From Clarkia xantiana subsp. parviflora (Eukaryota; Streptophyta; Magnoliopsida; Myrtales; Onagraceae), in contig JAPTYO010000002.1 in the NCBI GenBank assembly GCA_036873135.1, forward strand, positions 20,610,452-20,674,451: a stretch of DNA of 64,000 nucleotides, in the 5' to 3' direction. A model generated the notes under the pieces. It ran no database searches. It saw only the letters and a program-made list of their open reading frames with translations, and had not been told where the DNA came from. Shown one piece after another: positions 20,700-32,880 of the stretch; position 1 is the stretch's first letter, and the number at the start of each line of letters is the position of its first letter. Position numbers and translations under genes: made by a program.

Positions 20700-20990
20700 G
20701 GGTTAATAAGTCTTTTGGTACCACATGTTTGACAACATTTGGCTTTTGGTCCATCCATTAGTTAACCGTCAGTTTGATTGTTAAATAATCACGTGACTTG
20801 CACATGTCTAGCTCCAAATTTTTTATTTTGTTCAGTTTAGTTCTCAAATTTATTGTACCAACTTTTTATTTTTACAATTTTAGCCCTTAAACATTATCAA
20901 CTGCTCCCTATAACTAAATTGAACTAGTCATGATCCGACCCATGGCTAGATCAGACATTGGCTAGGGTCAGCGGACATTGGCACCTTAAA
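20700..20990 (+). mobile_element. One arm of a Mutator-like foldback element
   Basis: The sequence from gggttaataagtcttttggt onward closely follows the left arm of the complete element at 40037-40846 (gggttaatagttcttttggt, then ttttggtccatc, gttagtttga, cacatgtctagctcc). The matching right arm is absent, so this is a truncated copy. Confidence 0.6.
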
Positions 20991-21121
20991 AAACAACCTT
21001 TAACTATGTCGGTTATTAGTATTATTATTTTGCTCCAGATCATCTGCCCCACTTTTCCTACTCCAGATTGTGTCTCACCGTTATGATCATGACACAATTA
21101 GATATATATCAAGATTACAAC

Positions 21122-21420
21122 TCTAGAACTCAGAAACCCTAACCCTAGATCAGGGCAACGAAGGAAAGGGAAGAGGCGAAGCATTAGAGAGGAAACGACA
21201 CAAAGCAATTGCGGATCACGCGGGCAAGTTCCTTCACCTGGTCACCCATCACCTTAATATCACTAAAGGGAACCCTGAGCGAATCAAGGTTTTACCCCAC
21301 ATAAATTGAGTCTTACAAATTAGTCCCTAAAGTATAATAACTATTACAAGTAAAGCCACACGGGCCAAACCAGCAATTAATAAAGCCCAAACACACAAAG
21401 CCCATTACAACACAGGAAGG
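21122..21420 (-). repeat. 3' LTR of the minus-strand copia element
   Basis: 299 bp, starting tctagaactcagaaaccc on the plus strand and ending acaacacaggaagg. It pairs with 26001-26299 with four transition differences. Confidence 0.9.
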
Positions 21421-22496
21421 CCACCATCTTGCTCCCCTTCATTTTGAAACACGTTTTTCATACTTATCTTCGAACACAAATACCTGAGCTGCTTCTTTGG
21501 AAGAGACTTTGTGAACAAATCAGCCTCTTGTTCTTCACTCTGTAAATGACTGAGCTGCAAAACATTTTTCAACAACAAATCTCTAACATAATGACAGTCA
21601 ATCTCTATATGCTTAGTTCTTTCATGAAAAACTGGATTCGAAGCAATTTGAATGGCTGCCTTACTATCACAATATAGTATGATAGGTTTTTTTTGCTCAA
21701 AACCCAATTCTTTCAGTAAAGACCTAAGCCAAACAATCTCTTGAGCAGCCTTACCCATACTCCTATATTCTGCATCAGCAGATGACCTAGAGACAACATC
21801 TTGTTTTTTAACTTTACAGGAAATAATAGAACTACCTAACTTCATACAATAACCCGAAACAGACCTTCTTGATACACAGCAGGTTCCCCAATCAGAATCA
21901 CAATGAGCAGACAAAATAGGAGAAGTATGAGAGGAGAAACACAAACCTTTGCCAGGTTCTAGCTTGACATATCTTATAACCCTGAGAGCTGCATCTAAAT
22001 GTGATTGCTTAGGGAAATTAACAAATTGACTCAGATGCCTGACAGCATAGGCAATATCTGGCCTCGTCATTGTCAAATATAATAACTTATCAATTATCCT
22101 TCCATAAGAACCTGCATCTTTGACAGCCATATCATTCTTATTCAAACCAAGATGAGAATCATATTCCTGGGAAGTTAATTTAGAGTTGACCTCCATAGGT
22201 GTATTGGCTGGCTTACAACCAGCCAGTCCAACCTCGGAAATTAACTCTAAAGCGTACTTCATTTGGTTTAAAACAATACCCTTTTCAGAACGAATAATTT
22301 CTATACCAAGGAAATACTTTAACTGCCCAAGATCTTTCATTTTAAAGCTGCTTTCCAATACCATTTTGAGTTCTGTAATCAACATAGAACTGTTCCCTGT
22401 TAATAACAGATCATCAACATAAACTAATAAAACCAATTTGATCACCACTCTTTTTTGTAAAAAGGGAATAGTCTGCTTTTGACTGAAAATAACCAT
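21405..22496 (-). pseudogene. Copia reverse transcriptase end and RNase H
   Basis: The frame has the catalytic YVDDLLLTG near its start, then KMKDLGQLKYFLGIEI and TRPDIAYAVRHLSQFV. RNase H follows with HCDSDWGTC, SSADAEYRSM, LYCDSKAAIQIA, HERTKHIEIDCHYVRD and ADLFTKSLP. It is joined to the upstream reverse transcriptase part only through frame changes near 22600 and 22440. The last codons run into the 3' LTR. Confidence 0.9.
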
Positions 22497-22520
22497 TGCT
22501 CAAAAGGGTATCAGTAAGTT

Positions 22521-23546
22521 TCACATTCCATTGCCTAGAGGACTGTTTGAGACCATACAAGGATTTGGACAATCGACAAACCATTCTATTCTCCCCTTGA
22601 TTGCCAATCCTTGAGGAATATCCATAAAAACTTCCTCATCCAATTCCCCTTGGAGAAATGCATTATACACGTCCATTTGAAATAATGGCCATTGATGAAT
22701 AGAGGCTAAAGCCAAAATAGTACGAACATTTTGCATTTTCACAACTGGAGAAAAGGTTTCGTAATAATCAATGCCGTATTTTTGTTTAAAACCCTTCGCA
22801 ACTAGACGTGCTTTATGCCTTTCTAAGCTGCCATCAGCTTTAAACTTTAATTTGAAAACCCACTTGCATCCTATGGCAGTCTTACCTGGTGGGAGTGGAA
22901 CCACATCCCGTGTCTTATTAGTTTCCAGGGCTTGTATTTCTTCTTTCATTGCTGATATCCAAGATAGATCTCTAATAGCCTCGTCAAATGTAGTAGGTTC
23001 TGTCAATCTTGAAACAGAGGTTAGAAAAGAATAATAATCAGGGGATAATCTGTTATAAGAGATATAATCCGTGATAGGATATAATGCAACAGAATAGCTC
23101 ATGTCATAGCTACTGGTCCAGATTGGGGGCTTGATAGTTCGACCTGTCCTCCTGATAATTGGGACATCACTGGAAACAGGATTAGTAGCAACTGGGTCAT
23201 CAGAAGTCACTAATTCATCATTTGGCTCCTCGAGATTATCATTAACAGGTAAAGAAGTCCCTTCAACATTAATCTCATCTCTGTGAATTTGGGATAACTC
23301 CTCAGAACTGTTATTTAAATTAAACAGTTCATCATAGGTATGCATTCTGGGTGTTATATTGCAAAAGATAGGCATATGATCAGGCTTGTAATTTTCAAAA
23401 GGAAAGATATTTTCACGAAACAGCACATCCCTACTATAAAAAAATCCTTTTGCTGGATATCTCATATAATTTGTAACCTTTCTTTGTTTCAGAATAATCA
23501 ATGAATACAGAGGGGATGGCTCTTGAAGCAAGCTTATCAGACACAA
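22521..23546 (-). pseudogene. Copia integrase tail and reverse transcriptase, first part
   Basis: The frame starts in the integrase C-terminal region (RRTGRTIKPPIW linker) and enters reverse transcriptase with FDEAIRDLSWISAMKEEI, GCKWVFKLKFKADG, RHKARLVAKGFKQ and FQMDVYNAFLQGEL. It leaves frame after IPQGLAIKG near 22600. The family then has the SLYGLKQ motif, which is visible in another frame near 22540. Confidence 0.88.
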
Positions 23547-24214
23547 CTAAATCTTTCGTGTATGCTAAACGCCCAAAAGTTTTTAAATGGGAAATAGAGA
23601 TGAGTTTTTTCTTTAAAAATTCCAAGGGACTTTTACCATCCAATAGATCAGAAGGCATAAGATTGATCAGATAACAGGCTGTCAATACACAGTCCTCCCA
23701 TAGAAAATTGGGTAAGGAGGATTGCAATTTTAGAGCTCTGGCTACTTCTAGCAGATGCCTGTGTTTTCTTTCAACTCTCCCATTTTGTTGGGGAGTATAA
23801 GAGCAGGTCTGGTGCAAAATCCCCTTACTGATCAAAAAAGAACTAAGTTGCTCATTGATAAACTCTCTGCCATTATCTGTTCTTAAGATTTTGACAGTTT
23901 TAGAAAACTGGTTTTCAATCATGGTAACAAAGTTCTTTAAGATAAGGGGAGCATCAGATTTAAACTGCATTAAAAAAAATTCAAGTGAGTCAAGAGAAAT
24001 CATCCACAAGGGTGAGAAAGAAACGTTTATTATCATAAGTAGTCTCATAATATGGACCCCAGACATTTGCATGAATTAGAACAAAGGGGGCCTCAGCCCT
24101 TGAATCTGAAATGGGAAATTTAGGTCTAGTGATTTTGGCTTTGGGACAGATTTCACAATCCTCCAGAACAGATTCATTATTTCCAAAAGAATCCAAAGAT
24201 GAAACATTTTTCAA
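23434..24214 (-). pseudogene. Copia integrase core
   Basis: The zinc-binding region is partly visible (CEICPKAKITRPKFP). The core has ILRTDNGREFI with a catalytic Asp and PQQNGRVERKHRHLLEVAR with the catalytic Glu. Two in-frame TGA codons lie near 23990-24002, where the family has Arg and Trp; both are single-base G:C to A:T type changes. A further frame change near 23546 leads to the reverse transcriptase part. Confidence 0.85.
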
Positions 24215-24234
24215 AGTTTTAAAAGATGCATGAC

Positions 24235-25838
24235 CTAACTATTATGCCATAACATCATTTTATTTTTGACAGAGGAGTGTAAAACAACATTCTGAGAGCT
24301 GGAGGTTGACGTCTTCAGAAAATACAGACCTGAATTCTCAAAGCCACTCCCCAAGACCCTCTCATTTGAGAGGTCTTGCAGAATGGCTATATTAGGGAAG
24401 AAAATAGCAGAACAATTTAATTCCTTTGTTAGCTTTGAAATTGAAAGTAAATTGTATTTAAAGTCGGGGATATAAAGGATGTTCTGCAATTTTTTGTCAG
24501 GTCCTAAGATTAATTCCCCAATGCCAGAAACACTAGAGTAAATCCCATTAGGTAATTGAACCTTGGAGCGGTTTGAATTAGTTAACCAATCCGAGTGATT
24601 GGTCATGTGGTTTGTGGCCCCTGTGTCAATAATCCAATGTTGATCATTAATAAGGTGAGAGTTTGAAGAAGTTATACCTGCAGAGTTGGCCTGGCTCAGG
24701 GTACTGGTGGCTGTTGCAGATGGAGTAGCCCTTCCCAAATTTTGAACCAACTGCTCAAATTGCTGCTGAGTAAAGGATATGGTGGTATCACGTGCATTGG
24801 TCACAAGAGGGGCACCACCAGTTACTGAGTTGACATCCTCCATGCTGCCACTGATAATGGTGGTAGCACTGGATATGTTGTTAGCCAACTTGCCCTTTCC
24901 AGAATCCCTATATTTGAAGCAGTTGTCAATGACATGCCCCTTTCTTTTGCAATATTCGCATCCCTTTGCGTAGCAACGTTCAACTGAGTGTCCCCTTTTG
25001 TGACAGAAAGAGCACTCAAGGTTGGGATTTAGATTGGGATTGGGATTCTTCTTGGACTTATTATTTCCCAAACCAAAACTTACATTCATGGAGCTTCCAG
25101 TGGAGTTAGCATCTGAAGCAACAACTCTGTGATTTTCTTCTTGCATTAATAGACTGTATGCCTGATTAACAGATGGGAGGGGAGTCCACATGAGGAGCTG
25201 ACTTCTAACAGCTGAGAAGGTATCATTTAGTCCCATTAGGAACTGAAATAAGCGAAGGTTGTATTTGTGCTCCATATGTTTCTTGAATAAATCTCCCTCA
25301 ATGAAAGGTAAATTGCAAGCAGAATCAAACTCAGCCCACAAGAACTTCAATTTTGTAAAGAAAGTTGATACACTGTCCAAGCCTTGCCTTGTCATCACAA
25401 TATCCCTATGTAGCTGATAAGTACGAGATCCACTTTTCTTGTCAAAGCTTTCTTTCAAATCGTTCCAAGCATGGCAAGCAGATGAGGCATACATGATACT
25501 ATTTGCAAGATCTCGAGAAACGAAGTTTAATATCCAGCCGAAAACGACAGAGTTACATCGATCCCACAGTTCATGTAGGTTTGGATCGAATTTCTCCCTA
25601 GGGCATGTACCAGTGACAATCCTAATTTGTTCTTTCCGTGTAATGAAATGAACATCGCTCGGCTCCATATTGGATAATCGTCAATACTAGAGAGTTTAAC
25701 AGATACCATAGCCATACCGGAGTGATCTGACGGGTGGAGATAAAGCGGGTGATGGGGATGCACCTTTGGATAATCATTGGCGCCGATAAGACTCTTTCCG
25801 GGGTCAGGAAGCTGCGTCGTATCACTTCCGTTGCTCAT
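24235..25838 (-). pseudogene. Copia gag and protease
   Basis: The start is ATG 25838 (MSNGSDTTQLPDPGKS), with the LHPSDHSGMAMVSVKL gag motif and DDYPIWSRAMFISLHGKNKL. A frameshift near 25630 separates this from the long frame 25668-24235. That frame has two zinc knuckles (CSFCHKRGHSVERC and CEYCKRKGHVIDNC), the protease motif WIIDTGATNHMT and the pre-integrase region (ILQDLSNERVLGSG, LWHN). It breaks again by a 1-nt loss near 24230. Confidence 0.88.
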
Positions 25839-26000
25839 GGTAACGAAACGAGAACTCCAAGATTGACGAGTGGAAGAGGCGAGGGTTCAGATCGAAGGAT
25901 CAATCGATGTAATCGATCGAAGAGAGGGCCGTCGTGGAGCAGCAACAGGATCAGGATCGATATATGAGAGGAATCAGGTTTCTCTCTCGCTCTGATACCA

Positions 26001-26299
26001 TCTAGAACTCAGAAACCCTAACCCTAGATCAAGGCAACGAAGGAAAGGGAAGAGGCGAAGCATTAGAGAGGAAACGACACAAAGCAATTGCGGATCACGC
26101 GGGCAAGTTCCTTCACCTGGTCACCCATCACCTTAATATCACTAAAGGGAACCCTGAGCGAATCAAGGTTCTACCCCACACAAATTGAGTCTTACAAATT
26201 AGTCCCTAAAGTATAATAACTATTACAAATAAAGCCACACGGGCCAAACCAGCAATTAATAAAGCCCAAACACACAAAGCCCATTACAACACAGGAAGG
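26001..26299 (-). repeat. 5' LTR of the minus-strand copia element
   Basis: The partner of 21122-21420. On the minus strand the LTR end is followed directly by TGGTATCAGAGC, the initiator tRNA-Met primer site. Confidence 0.9.
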
Positions 26300-26593
26300 T
26301 CTGACTTGCACATATTCAACAACAACAATGAAGCACGATACGAGACAGAAAAAGTGGAGCAAGTGATGTTGATCGTTGTTATTTATATATTTATTATTAT
26401 TGTTTACAGAAAGAAAGGGAAATGCAGTTTGTGGGTGGAGCAGTCGAAGGAGAGGGAGTGTGAGATCACGTTGATGGAAGAGCTAGCTGCAGGGCACAGG
26501 CCTATCTATATCTATCTGTCATCCTCTCTGTCACCCTTGTGTTATTATTGTCTATTATTTCCACCTCATCTTCCCTTTGGTCTTCTATTCTAT

Positions 26594-26599
26594 TATAAA
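26594..26599 (+). promoter_or_regulatory. TATA box of the RNA-binding protein gene
   Basis: TATAAA in ctattataaacaacc, 184 bp upstream of the ATG at 26778. The region between is rich in CT repeats (ctctctctctcc near 26665-26680), common in plant 5' untranslated leaders. Confidence 0.55.
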
Positions 26600-26777
26600 C
26601 AACCCTAAATCTCATTCATCTTTCCTTCCTTACATTACATTACAACCCCACCACCTTCTCTTCTCTCTCTCTCTCCTTCTTCTCTTTACATATACTGAAA
26701 CTCAAACCTCACCACCACCAATTGCAGTGATATTCTATACTAGAGAGAGAAAAGAGATACTCTAGAGAGAGAGAGAG

Positions 26778-28712
26778 ATGACAATGGGTGGAAGCGGTAT
26801 TAATGTGATTGGTGGAGGGCATTTCGGGGATACCACTCTGACGAAGGTGTTCGTCGGAGGTTTGGCTTGGGAGACGCCCAAGGAGGCCATGAGGGAGCAC
26901 TTTGACAAGTACGGCGACATCCTCGAAGCTGTCATCATCTCCGACAAGCTCACCGGCCGCTCCAAGGGTTATGGCTTTGTATGTCTTCTCTTAATTACTC
27001 TTTCTTCTTTACTAACTGAATTAACTTCTTTTAAGCACTCGTATTTATTTATTTATGATTGCATTATCTGCTTTTATTATTATTGTTAAGTCATAATCAA
27101 TTTTTATTTTAAAAAAATAGTATTAATTAATTCATTCCTTGCACGATATTAGTAATAAACATTATCATTTGAATAAATTAATACAAAAAATTTCTTGAGA
27201 AGACCGTGGGAATGAAGGTCATGGATTGATCAATATTCAGTTTTGCTGCTTTTGATAAAAAGTACTTTTATCTCCTGTATTCCGAAAAAACAAAGATAAC
27301 AATATTTTCTTAGAAAAGAAATAGAGTATATGTTTGTAATTAATGGAAAATGGTGTTTTTCTTCATCGTTTTTATTCTTAACTAGAATTTTAGGAGTTTA
27401 TTAGAACCTGTTATGATCCTAAAAATAGAAAGAAAAAAAACATGATTAAGTTTTATTCTTAGTGACTGATCTCGGTGCAAATAAGTACTAATCTCGGCCC
27501 CTTGAGTCTTGATGGACCCTAGCTAGAACATGCACTCTATGGAAAAAAGTACATGTTTGTAATTATATATAGTTATATTTTCAACTTAAACACATTTATA
27601 TTTTACCAATTGACCCCCAAATCTAAACCTTCAAGCTTATATTCTTAAAATTAAAAAGAAGAGATATATATATATAGCCTTAAAGATCCAATGCAGCTAC
27701 ATATATAACTAAGTTGTTGATGGGTGAAATATATAGGTAACGTTTAAGGATCCGGAAGGCGCTAAGAGGGCATGCGAAGATGCAGCCCCAATTATCAACG
27801 GCCGTCGCGCTAATTGCAATCTGGCCTCACTCGGGGCTCGCCGCCCCAAGCAATCGACCACCCCTCCTCCTCCTCCTCCTCCTCAACAAGGTATAGTATA
27901 ATTGTATCACCATTTTATTTTACATACCAAAAGCACATTTTGAAAAGCTAGCTAGCTGATCAATATTAATTATTTACGTGGCCTAATTATTAATTTGTAA
28001 AAAATGAAGGACCAAACAATATTGGGGTTGGAGGTGGAAGGTCAATGGCGGCAAACAACCAAGTCCAGTGGTACTACCCTGGGGGAACCCCACAACTGAC
28101 TTACCCGCCGCAGCAGCACCATCATCAAGCCGTTCCTTACTACGGGTACCCCCCTTCATTTCCATGCACAACTACAAGCATCATTACAAAATCTAGCTAC
28201 CTACAGCCTATATATATATAGGCTATAGTAATTAGTTACCCAACCAACCATATTATTATCTAACATGTTTAATTAATTTTTCAGGTACTCACCGGCCACC
28301 TACATTACCCCCGAAATTAACTACAATCATGTAAGGCCTCCGGATATTAACTACAATATATAAGATTACTTAATAAACAAAACAATGTGCTAGCTAGCTA
28401 GAGACATTACAATTTTCTTATTAGTTTAACATCGATCGTCTGATTGAACAGAAAATGAGCTATACCCGAGGAGGAGGAGCATACATGAACGCGGGGCAGT
28501 ACTATCCTCCTCAGGTGTACCCTAGCCACCAGACGATTGTGGGTGCGAACACGATGATGCCGATGTACCCGGTGTATCAGTATCATCACCATTCCCCCAC
28601 AATGGGTCTACCCGCCCACATGTACCCAGCTACCACGACCACCGGACCCGTTCCGGCTCTTATCTCCAAGCCTCCATCTCTTGTTGCGCCACCCACAGGT
28701 TCCACAACTTGA
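26778..28712 (+). CDS. RRM-containing RNA-binding protein (ARP1/RBM24-like family)
   Basis: Five exons: 26778-26978, 27737-27890, 28010-28145, 28285-28330 and 28452-28712, all with GT-AG introns. They give 798 nt and 265 residues. One RNA recognition motif occupies about residues 22-98. RNP2 is KVFVGGLA (23-30). RNP1 is KGYGFVTF (63-70), interrupted by intron 1 after Phe67. [17 protein letters not shown] ends the domain, as in plant ARP1/SEB4-like proteins. The rest is rich in Pro, Gln, His and Tyr ([22 protein letters not shown]), with no other domain. Such proteins bind RNA; related Arabidopsis members include ABA-responsive ones, but the targets of this one are unknown. The start ATG is the first after the CT-rich leader. 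The promoter side abuts a copia LTR. Confidence 0.9.
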
Positions 28713-31056
28713 CTCAACTAGCTATTATGCATTCACTATCCATATTTATCTTCACTTCTTTATAAGTAAGTACTCCTAGCTAGAATGCAAGATGATTAAG
28801 CGTTCATTAAGTGGAACATGAATGACTTGCTTTAGGAGAATTACATGTTAGCTAGATACATTGTTTTTGCAAAACTAATTAAGGTTGTTAACTAATCCAA
28901 GACAATTGTAAAAAAGTTATAAATTCCAACAACGAGATCTCTATAATTTTTTTTATTCAACATATTAACAAATTCTAATTAACGAACTGGATGTATATAT
29001 ATATATATATATAGTTTTGCACTGCCTTCAATTTTTTTTTGTTTTCTCACTAGAAAAAAATAGATAGAGGGGGTAAAAATGGGTTATATTATATGATCAG
29101 TAGCATGCACAACTCAAGCACATGGGTGTAATAAAAAGAAATAGAGAAATTTAACTGGAAATGAGGTAATAATAATTGGGTCCTGGTTAGAGTGCACATG
29201 GGGAACCTAGTCAACTGTCTGGAACAAGTAAGGGAAAGGAACAAGAATCATTCTGTCACGTGACCTCGCGTGGTTCCGTATGGCCCTCTCTCTCTCTCTG
29301 TCCTTGCTCCTTCCCTTCCCTTTCTGTGTGCTGCCGATCCACCTTAACTTGTTCTCTTTGGCCCCAATATAAGAAAATCTTCCTTTGACCATCTTACTTT
29401 GACCGACCCATTTCTGAGTAACAGACTGCTATTAATAATATAATAATATACCTGCTGCCAGCCAAATGCTAATGCATCCAATTGGATAAATCTAAACAAT
29501 TATTAATTAACTATGTACAAAACTGTTAATTTTGGAAACCCTGAAATATTATTGATTAGTATTATCCTTCTTCACCATCACATGTATGTATGTCTTTGGT
29601 TGTTGATGATGATTAATGATGTTGGATAGCTAGCTAGTACTTGATTCTTCAACATGGTAGTTGCTGCCATACCAGCTGTTTATTCAATCATGCATTCCAT
29701 TCCACCAATCTCTATTGTCTTGTGATATATATATATATATTGAAAAAATATAGAAAATAAATAGCTGTACATATATATTTATTATTTAAATAAGAAAATT
29801 GATGGTACTGATGCAACAGAGACAGTTTGCTTGTCTGTGGAATGATGAATAGCTAGGGCAGAATGGTGGTGGAGGTGAGATGATCAGCTTCATGAAGAAG
29901 AAGACTAATTGACAACGCATGAGGGTGGTGGTGGTCTGCATGCTCATCAGAACAACCTTATTTTTTTATTAATTCTGATCTGCCCTAGCTAGCTAGGGTG
30001 TCACTTCCCTTGAACATTTTTCTTCATCTTCTATTAATTATTATTATTATTAGTTCATTATTTTTTATTATTCCATTATTAACTAATCATCAATCATTTC
30101 TCTCTTCATTAATTTATGTTCATCTGTCTAACATGTTATCCATAATGCTGTCTGTGATCTGTAAAACCATTAAATAACACTCTACATATATATATATATA
30201 TATATAGAGGAAAGCACGATCTTGTACGTACTATAATGGGCTAAACTTTTATCAAGAGGATAAAATTCGCAATATATTCCCTAAACATTTAAAATAATTA
30301 TTACTCTTACTAATTACGTTAGGAATACTGGTCATGCGCCCCGCTTCGATAGAAAAAATACATATTAAATTAATTAGTTGGAAATTTTATAGCAACCAGA
30401 TCAAATAATTATAATATCGGTTCCAAGTACGAGGATTTATGAGATCTGTATGGTTTGTTCACGTGTCGTTTGGCCGGAGATATTTTGGTTGTTGAAGATT
30501 TACTCCGACTGTTGGTGTTGGTGTTGTTGTACAGCTAATAGAAAATCTTAAATAACTAAAAAGAAAAAGGATTGTAATAATTGAAGGAAGGATCACAAAT
30601 CCAGCTTCACGACATGATTTATAGAGGAGCACCTGCCTGAAAAATGCGGTTAACTTTATCGCTTTCTTGTAGTCCTGGAATCTACCAGGATGTCGTTATT
30701 TGACATAATGCACACATTCGGCCCAGCAGACATTGTGGTCTATCTATTATTAATATCTTCACTCCAAAATCCAATTGGCCCATTAAGAAAGCCTCCTACA
30801 GAGAGCGTTTGACGAACAAATTATGAATATACTAGGTATTTGTCCCCACAATGCGCGGTTTTCAATATTTTCAGTAATGAACAAAAAAATGAACCGAACT
30901 AATGCAAACAGATGCATTGAAGACGCTCAATTTCATTTTGGTTGCAGGAGGTGAACAAATGTGATAAAAGACTATCTGACGTTGGACAAATTTGAAAGGA
31001 CCACATTAGCGATGAGAAACCAATAGAAAAGAAAGATTGGAGTAAGAAGTGCTATT
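28713..31056. other. Intergenic region with TA microsatellites and a possible Helitron end
   Basis: Expected to include the 3' untranslated end of the RNA-binding protein gene. TA runs are at about 28990-29013, 29725-29741 and 30186-30208. On the minus strand, the sequence ending near 30831 reads ccgcgcattgtggggacaaa then taccTAGT, reminiscent of a decayed Helitron 3' hairpin and CTAGT end. No coding gene is seen. Confidence 0.4.
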
Positions 31057-31072
31057 AAGTTAACATCCAATT

Positions 31073-31780
31073 GAGTCCCTCTAATTTCCCCCACCTACCC
31101 CTTCCAGTTGAATTCATAGTCCGTCAGAACCAACGCTCCGTTCATCACACAAACCACTGCATGATATTTACCCTTCGGGGTACCCACGATACGACTACGG
31201 TCGTATCTCATTCTCAAACTCTTCTCCTAACGGAGAATCAGAGTATAAATTTCTTTGGCACCCCCGACGTGCGCTAGTTCTTCGCGGATGTTTCACAGAC
31301 AGGGGCGCTTAGGTAGACTGGTTTCGTCCAGCTATTACAAATTAGAAATATCTACACCAGTCATGCGCGATCATCTTTGTTTGTTAATGGAGTTGTTAGT
31401 ATTTCAGATTTACTGCGGGTCGTGTCCGGTACCGCTTGTTGTGCAGGTCCTCTGTTAGCTATGTTGGTCTTGAGGAAGGTTCTTTTCTTCTCGGAAGGGT
31501 TGAGCTCGTTGCTCTATCAGTTAGATTCCTCACCAAGCTGCTATCATTTGTTTGGGGTCATCTTTACCGTAAAGCCGATCTGGTGTTCTAGTTTATCTAT
31601 TACCGTTTGTATTTATGTTTCTTGCTCTTTTATTTTTAGTTATGTCGTTATGTTAGTATTTGCTCTACTTGTTCGGAATTTGGATGTTAACCAGTCCCTA
31701 CAGAGCGGGTATTTTTTATTTATAGTTTGTAATAATTTTTTCAATAAATTCGGCATTGGTAAAAAAAAAAAAAAAAAAAA
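31073..31780 (+). mobile_element. 5'-truncated LINE-like insertion with poly(A) tail
   Basis: A poly(A) run at about 31761-31780 ends the insertion. The flanks AAGTTAACATCCAATT (31057-31072) and AAGTTAACTTCCAATT (31781-31796) form a 16-bp target duplication with one mismatch. Sequence before the tail (ttcaataaattcggcattgg) resembles the 3' ends of plant L1-like LINEs. No reverse transcriptase remains in the 708 bp. A processed transcript of another kind is also possible. Confidence 0.75.
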
Positions 31781-31796
31781 AAGTTAACTTCCAATT

Positions 31797-32595
31797 ATTA
31801 GAAATTAAGTTGCTGACATAGCATCTAAAGATCTACTCTAATTAAAAGCCTAAATTGTATCCCGTTAGAATATTATATTAATGATTGTTGATACATAGTA
31901 TTTTTGTTATGGATCGCGCGAGATTGTATATTTAATATAGTAGTTTCTTTAAGATTATTGTTAATTGATGGTAACTAAATGGAAATCAATGCAATTTCAA
32001 ATTATGAATCATTCTTATCAACCTTAGCGGAAAAAAAAACATTCTTATCAACCAATGGAGTATTCACTCGTTAATACTACTATTGATTGTCATACTTATC
32101 AAGCAATGGAGTCGTAATTCACTCTTTAATACTATTACTATTGATTATCATTCTTCAATGGGGTTGTGATTCACTCCTCCCTAATATAGTCTCGAAAAAG
32201 CTTTACTATTCACTCTAAATTTTTTATTATCAACTAAAGCTAAAATATTACACATCCATACTTGTATTAAAAAATAGGTTCTTATTACTAAACACAAAAA
32301 AGAATAAAATATTGATTTAATGTACCATATAGAAATTTACTGAGCTTCACAAATAGACTATCCTTAACGATTTTGAAGAAATAGGTACAAAAGTTGATAA
32401 CTTACAGTCTTCACCACCACAATAACCAACTAATCTCTTGTCATAGGAGGACTCTATAAGTACGTAACTGGTGCAGGTACAACATTAATACAAAAGAGAT
32501 GTTAAATTTCAACTCAACAACTATTTGTCTGAGTTAAAAGCGTAAGATAAGAAATGGATGATGAATTTTTAAGGTTTAACCTGGCTTCAGTAGTT
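31797..32595. other. Intergenic DNA with short degenerate direct repeats
   Basis: At about 32040-32190 the phrase cttatcaaccaatggagt with cactcgttaatactactatt recurs three times in diverged form with spacing near 60 bp. No gene is seen. Confidence 0.4.
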
Positions 32596-32600
32596 CATTT

Positions 32601-32850
32601 TGTTAGAAATAATAATAATAATAAACTTGTTTCTAAATAGTCTAAGTATAATTAAGTCTAAGTAGTTGAGAGGTATCATTAAAACTAAGTAATTGGAAGT
32701 GTCACTAAATGAAGTGTGTGGAACTCTCCTAATGTACTTATAAATAGAGAATGTGATGAATGGAAATCAACAAGTTGAGTAGACAAACAACAAGTCTCTC
32801 ATTCCTCTCCACCTCTCCCACTCTCACAAACACATATTCATACACCAACA
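32601..32850 (+). repeat. 5' LTR of the plus-strand copia element
   Basis: 250 bp with TG...CA ends and a TATA-like tataaatagagaatg at 32740-32754. It lacks a short stretch after ctaagt and a ctcccact unit that are present in the 3' LTR. Confidence 0.92.
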
Positions 32851-32880
32851 AGTGGTCAGAGCAAGGTTCAAAGATCGTGA

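Larger units (their letters stand above)
21122..26299 (-). mobile_element. Ty1/copia LTR retrotransposon, broken
   Basis: The element is 5,178 bp, on the minus strand, with 299-bp LTRs at 21122-21420 and 26001-26299. The LTRs differ at four sites, all transitions (about 98.7% identity). A primer-binding site tggtatcagagcg lies at 25988-26000 (minus strand), and a purine-rich tract aatgaaggggagcaag lies at 21429-21444. The coding order gag, protease, integrase, reverse transcriptase, RNase H is copia-type. Several frameshifts and stops make it non-autonomous. LTR ends are not the usual TG...CA and I could not find a target duplication. Its 5' LTR edge is 295 bp upstream of the TATA box of the RNA-binding protein gene. 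Confidence 0.9.

Noticed and set aside
29820..30010. Possible microRNA precursor
   Set aside because: No known plant microRNA sequence is recognised, and I find no convincing hairpin with a long stem.
31071..31787. Hydrophobic protein genes
   Set aside because: The frames lie in a poly(A)-tailed insertion with target duplications, and one runs into the A tail as a Lys run.
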